Source: Ensifer adhaerens (GTDB lineage Bacteria > Pseudomonadota > Alphaproteobacteria > Rhizobiales > Rhizobiaceae). From it: DNA of 64,000 nt. The notes beneath the pieces were generated by a model that was given only the letters and a program-made list of their open reading frames with translations, was not told where the DNA came from and ran no database searches. The translations under genes were made by a program, and so were the position numbers. Shown piece by piece: positions 60,114 to 64,000 of the stretch. The stretch's first letter is position 1, and each line of letters starts with the position of its first letter. The stretch spans positions 1 through 64,000 of the forward strand of contig NZ_PNFP01000027.1 of the NCBI RefSeq assembly GCF_002940685.1, written 5' to 3'.

Positions 60114-61364
60114 ATGCGTTATTCCGCATTCTCGATCGTCAGGAACGCCCTTTCCGGAAACCTGAACTGGAAGCCGCAATGGCGCCAACCACAACCGAAA
60201 TCCCACTATGACGTGATCATCATCGGCGGCGGCGGCCATGGGCTCTCGACGGCCTATTATCTCGCCAAGGAATTCGGCGTGAAGAACGTCGCGGTGCTAG
60301 AGAAGGGGTATCTCGGTTCCGGCAATGTCGGCCGCAACACGACGATCGTGCGCTCCAACTACATGCTGCCCGGCAACGAACCCTTCTACGAGTTTTCGAT
60401 GAAGCTGTGGGAAGGGCTGGAGCAGGATCTCAACTACAATGTGATGCTGTCGCAGCGCGGCGTCATCATGCTCTACCACAGCGACGCGCAGCGTGACGCC
60501 TATGTTCGCCGCGGCAACGCCATGTGGATGGAAGGCGTTGCGGCCGAGCTTATCGAGCGCGAGCAGCTGAAGAAGATGATCCCCTTCCTCAACTACGACC
60601 ATGCCCGCTATCCGATCCTCGGCGGCCTGTTGCAACGGCGCGCCGGCACGGCGAGGCACGATGCGGTTGCCTGGGGCTATGCCCGCGGCGCCGACCGGCA
60701 CGGCGTCGACATCATCGAACATTGCGAAGTGACCGGCATTCGCCGCGAAAACGGTGTCGTTACCGGCGTCGAAACGACAAAGGGCTTCATCGGCTGCGGC
60801 AAGCTGGCGCTGGCGGCCGCGGGCAATTCCTCGCGCGTCGGTGAAATGGCCGATCTGAAGCTCCCGCTCGAAAGCCATGTGCTTCAGGCCTTCGTCACCG
60901 AGGGGCTGAAGCCCTGCATCGACCATGTGATCGTCTATGGCGGCGGCCACTTCTATATCTCGCAGTCGGACAAGGGCGGTCTCGTCTTCGGTGCCGAGAT
61001 CGACGGGTACTCGTCCTATGCCCAGCGCGGCAATCTGGCGACCGCCGAGCACGTGATGGAGGAGGGGGTGACGATGATCCCGGGCCTTTCCCGCGTCCGG
61101 GTGCTGCGCGCCTGGGGCGGCGTCATGGACATGAGCATGGACGGCTCGCCGATCATCGACCGGACCTCGATCGACAATCTCTATTTGAACTGCGGCTGGT
61201 GCTATGGCGGCTTCAAGGCGACACCGGCGTCCGGCTACTGCTTTGCCCATCTGATCGCCAGGAACGACACCCATCCGGTGGCGCGTGCCTTGAGGCTCGA
61301 TCGCTTTGCCCGCGGCTATGCCGTCGACGAGGCCGGTGCCGGCCCGCAGCCCAACCTTCACTGA
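60114..61364 (+). CDS. soxB: sarcosine oxidase subunit beta, 416 aa
   Basis: DAO-fold flavoprotein with dinucleotide motif IIGGGGHG (36-43) and a GTARHDAVAWGYARGA segment (178-193) whose His182 probably carries the covalent FMN. Length and the motif LLQRRAGTARHD match the heterotetrameric family. It oxidises sarcosine to glycine, H2O2 and methylene-tetrahydrofolate together with the other subunits. ATG 60114 is chosen from family length; a weak CTGGA lies upstream. First gene of soxBDA. Confidence 0.93.
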   Translation: MRYSAFSIVRNALSGNLNWKPQWRQPQPKSHYDVIIIGGGGHGLSTAYYLAKEFGVKNVAVLEKGYLGSGNVGRNTTIVRSNYMLPGNEPFYEFSMKLWEGLEQDLNYNVMLSQRGVIMLYHSDAQRDAYVRRGNAMWMEGVAAELIEREQLKKMIPFLNYDHARYPILGGLLQRRAGTARHDAVAWGYARGADRHGVDIIEHCEVTGIRRENGVVTGVETTKGFIGCGKLALAAAGNSSRVGEMADLKLPLESHVLQAFVTEGLKPCIDHVIVYGGGHFYISQSDKGGLVFGAEIDGYSSYAQRGNLATAEHVMEEGVTMIPGLSRVRVLRAWGGVMDMSMDGSPIIDRTSIDNLYLNCGWCYGGFKATPASGYCFAHLIARNDTHPVARALRLDRFARGYAVDEAGAGPQPNLH

Positions 61365-61437
61365 CAGTACGCGGTCGCCCGCCGGCCCGCGTGGAATGAA
61401 CAGGAAGCCGGCCCGCGGCTTCAGGACACGGAAGACC

Positions 61438-61716
61438 ATGGCAAGCCTGATTACCTGCCCGCATTGCGGGGTCCGACCGAAGGAAGAGTTTGCGATCCGC
61501 GGCGACGCCTCGCGCGGGCGCCCCGAGCCGATGGATTCGGACGAGGCCTGGCACGACTATGTCTATGTGCGCGCCAATCCGCGTGGGCGAACTCAGGAAC
61601 ACTGGCATCATGTCGCCGGCTGTCGCCGCTTCCTGGTGGTCGAGCGCGATACGGCGACCCACGAGGTCTATTCCGTCGTCGATGCGGCGGAGTTTGCGCT
61701 GAGGGCCACGCGATGA
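61438..61716 (+). CDS. soxD: sarcosine oxidase subunit delta, 92 aa
   Basis: Small zinc-binding subunit with CPHCG (7-11) and downstream HHVAGCRRF (about 57-65) supplying further ligands. Length normal. Bridges alpha and beta subunits in the complex. Its stop overlaps the soxA start (ATGA). Confidence 0.92.
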   Translation: MASLITCPHCGVRPKEEFAIRGDASRGRPEPMDSDEAWHDYVYVRANPRGRTQEHWHHVAGCRRFLVVERDTATHEVYSVVDAAEFALRATR

Positions 61717-64000
61717 CCGGCTATCGTCTTTCCTCCGGCGGCCTCGTCGATCGCAGCAAGACGCTGAGCTTCACTTTCGACGGCCGGCCGCTGCGCGGTT
61801 TTGCCGGAGACACGCTCGCCTCGGCGCTGCTTGCCAACGACCAGCTGCTCGTCGGCCGCAGCTTCAAGTATCATCGGCCGCGCGGCATCGTCAGCGCCGG
61901 GCCCTCCGAACCGAACGCGCTCGTCACGATCGGCTCCGGCGCGCGCAGCGATGCCAATACCAAGGCGACCGTCGCCGAGCTTTATGGCGGGTTGACCGCC
62001 AAGAGCCAGAACCGCTGGCCGTCGCTCGGCTTCGATGTCGGCGCGGTCAATGGCGCGCTTTCGCCCTTCCTCGGCGCCGGCTTCTACTACAAGACCTTCA
62101 TGTGGCCGAAGCAGTTCTGGGAGCGGGTCTACGAACCCTTCATCCGCCGCGCCGCTGGCCTCGGCCGGGCGGTGCTGGAGCGCGACCCGGAGAGCTACGA
62201 GAAGTCCTGGGCGTTTTGCGACCTGCTCGTCGTCGGTGCCGGTCCCGCCGGCCTGATGGCAGCACTGACCGCCGGCCGCGCCGGCCTTAGGGTCATCGTC
62301 GCCGACGAGGATTTCCGGCTCGGCGGTTCGTTGCTCTCCACCAGCGAGACCATCGACGGCGTGCCCGCCTCCGTCTTTGCCGACCGCGCCGTCGCCGAAC
62401 TGCAGGCGCTGCCGAACGTGACGCTGCTGTCGCGCACCACCGTATTCGGCTGGTATGACGACAATGTCTTTGGCGCGGTCGAACGGGTGCAGAAACACGT
62501 CGCCGAACCGTCTTCGAAGCTTGTGAGCGAGCGCGTCTGGCGCATCGTTGCCAAACGCGCGCTGCTTGCAACCGGTGCCGAGGAACGGCCGCTGGTCTTC
62601 GGCGGCAACGATCGCCCGGGCGTGATGATGGCCGGCGCCATGACCACCTATGCGGAGCGTTACGGTGTTTCGGCCGGCAAGCAGGTGGCGATCTTCACCA
62701 GCGGCAGTGCCGGTTACCGCACGGCGCGGGCGCTTGCCGCCAAGGGCGTCACGATCGCAGCGATCGTCGATGCCAGGGCTGAGGCCGTCGACCAGGCGCC
62801 CGATGGCGTCAGGGTCATCCGCTCGGCTTCCGTCGTCGACACCAAGGGCCGGCAGCGCCTCAAGGGCATCGTGATCGAGCGCTCCGGCTTCGAGGAGCTG
62901 ATCGCCTGCGATGCGCTCGGCATGTCCGGCGGCTTTAGCCCGGTCGTGCACCTTGCCTGCCAGCGCGGCGCCAAGCCTGTCTGGTCGGAGGAGCTGAAAG
63001 CCTTTATCGCGCCCGATGTCGGCGGCGGCCTGCGTCCGGTCGGCTCGGCAAACGGCGTCCATACGCTCTCGGGATGTCTTTCCGATGGCGTGGACAAGGC
63101 GGCAAAGATTGCGGCGGATCTCGGTTTCCGCGCCGCTTCGGACTCAGCGCCGGTCGTCGATAGGGAAGAAACGTCTTCCTTTACCGCGCTTTGGTACGTG
63201 CCCGGCGCCAAGTCGAAGGCTTTCGTCGATTTCCAGAACGACGTACACGCGAAGGACCTCGGCCTCGCATTGCGCGAAGGCTTCGGCCATGTGGAGCATG
63301 CCAAGCGCTACACGACCAACGGCATGGCGACCGACCAGGGCAAGCTTTCCAACATCAATGCCGTCGGCATTCTCGCCGGCATGCGCGGCGTCAGCCCGGC
63401 CGATGTCGGCACCACCACCTTCCGGCCCTTCTACACGCCGGTCTCCTTCGGCGCGCTTGCCGGCACGGCGCGCGATGAACATGCGGCGCCAGCGCGCAAG
63501 TCGCCGCTGCATGGCTGGGCGATGAAAAACGGCGCGACCTTCGTCGAGGCGGGGCTCTGGCATCGCTCGGCCTGGTTCCCGCGCGCCGGCGAAAAGACCT
63601 GGCGCGACAGCGTCGATCGCGAAGTGCTGAACGTACGAGCCAATGTCGGCCTTTGCGACGTCTCGACGCTCGGCAAGATCGAGGTTTTCGGCCCGGATGC
63701 GGCGGAGTTTCTCAACCGGCTCTATTGCAATCCGATGCTGAAATTGCCGGTCGGCAAGGCACGCTACGGGCTGATGCTGCGTGAGGACGGGTTCGTCTTC
63801 GACGACGGTACGGTGAGCCGCCTCGACGAGGCGCACTTCTTCGTGACCACGACGACGGCGATGGCTGGTCCGGTCATGGCGCATATGGAATATTGCGCTC
63901 AGGCACTCTGGCCGGCGCTCGAAGTCCGCTTCACCTCGTCGACCGACCAATGGGCGCAGATGGCGATCGCCGGTCCGAAAGCGCGCGCGGTGCTGCAGCA
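61713..64000 (+). CDS. soxA: sarcosine oxidase subunit alpha, partial (762 codons visible)
   Basis: N-terminal 2Fe-2S-like fold without iron ligands (LSFTFDGRPLRGFAGDTLASALLAN in two pieces), a pyridine-nucleotide disulfide oxidoreductase domain from about 170 (VVGAGPAGLMAALTAGRAG split motif), and the start of the GcvT folate domain at about 600. Full-length proteins are near 980 residues, so about 220 are missing at the window edge. Coupled to soxD. A soxG gamma-subunit gene is expected downstream. Confidence 0.93.
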   Translation, partial: MTGYRLSSGGLVDRSKTLSFTFDGRPLRGFAGDTLASALLANDQLLVGRSFKYHRPRGIVSAGPSEPNALVTIGSGARSDANTKATVAELYGGLTAKSQNRWPSLGFDVGAVNGALSPFLGAGFYYKTFMWPKQFWERVYEPFIRRAAGLGRAVLERDPESYEKSWAFCDLLVVGAGPAGLMAALTAGRAGLRVIVADEDFRLGGSLLSTSETIDGVPASVFADRAVAELQALPNVTLLSRTTVFGWYDDNVFGAVERVQKHVAEPSSKLVSERVWRIVAKRALLATGAEERPLVFGGNDRPGVMMAGAMTTYAERYGVSAGKQVAIFTSGSAGYRTARALAAKGVTIAAIVDARAEAVDQAPDGVRVIRSASVVDTKGRQRLKGIVIERSGFEELIACDALGMSGGFSPVVHLACQRGAKPVWSEELKAFIAPDVGGGLRPVGSANGVHTLSGCLSDGVDKAAKIAADLGFRAASDSAPVVDREETSSFTALWYVPGAKSKAFVDFQNDVHAKDLGLALREGFGHVEHAKRYTTNGMATDQGKLSNINAVGILAGMRGVSPADVGTTTFRPFYTPVSFGALAGTARDEHAAPARKSPLHGWAMKNGATFVEAGLWHRSAWFPRAGEKTWRDSVDREVLNVRANVGLCDVSTLGKIEVFGPDAAEFLNRLYCNPMLKLPVGKARYGLMLREDGFVFDDGTVSRLDEAHFFVTTTTAMAGPVMAHMEYCAQALWPALEVRFTSSTDQWAQMAIAGPKARAVLQ

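Overview
The window is high-GC DNA from a Rhizobiaceae bacterium, most likely of the Ensifer/Sinorhizobium group. The evidence is the gene families (ROK, GntR, LysR and many ABC importers; soxBDA; a coxMNOP-type oxidase; large arginase-family enzyme), a GGAAC-N16-CGTT (EcfG-type) promoter before dps, and three palindromic intergenic repeats resembling rhizobial RIME elements. It reads as chromosomal or chromid-like catabolic territory. I see no phage, transposase, integrase, CRISPR or conjugation genes.

Layout: 1-4.2 kb holds the end of an initiator tRNA-Met gene, a hypothetical protein, a TetR/SDR divergent pair with clear operator dyads, and an aldo/keto reductase. 4.2-14.9 kb holds a dimethylglycine-dehydrogenase-like flavoenzyme divergent from a seven-gene operon: ROK regulator, M20 peptidase, two tandem paralogous substrate-binding proteins, CUT2 permease, YhfX-like PLP enzyme and a single-domain ATPase. 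14.9-20.1 kb is an alternative aa3-type cytochrome oxidase cluster (cytochrome c, subunits II, I, two subunit III proteins, subunit IV). 20.3-26.5 kb is a GntR-controlled operon pairing a Cys/Met-metabolism PLP enzyme with a MalEFGK-type ABC importer. 26.6-29.1 kb carries a small secreted protein, an M24 peptidase and an FCD-GntR regulator.

29.3-52.4 kb is dominated by amine and guanidino-compound catabolism. It holds a glutamine-synthetase-like ligase with a PuuB-like oxidase, a PotDBCA-like importer with MBL hydrolase and aldehyde dehydrogenase, an aminotransferase/LysR pair divergent from an agmatinase, an amino-acid-type ABC binding protein with two permeases but no ATPase, and a second polyamine-type importer ending in a carbon-nitrogen hydrolase. 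These suggest uptake of agmatine or polyamines and conversion through putrescine and gamma-glutamylated intermediates toward GABA. A PuuD-type hydrolase is not present.

52.6-56.0 kb resembles a compact quinone-detoxification set: a ring-cleaving dioxygenase, an FMN reductase, and a fusion of dioxygenase and alpha/beta-hydrolase. 56-60 kb holds an SDR, a Crp/Fnr regulator, dps with its general-stress promoter, a single-domain response regulator and cysQ. 60.1-64 kb holds soxB, soxD and the first 762 codons of soxA (heterotetrameric sarcosine oxidase), cut by the window edge. Together with the dimethylglycine dehydrogenase this suggests use of methylated glycines.
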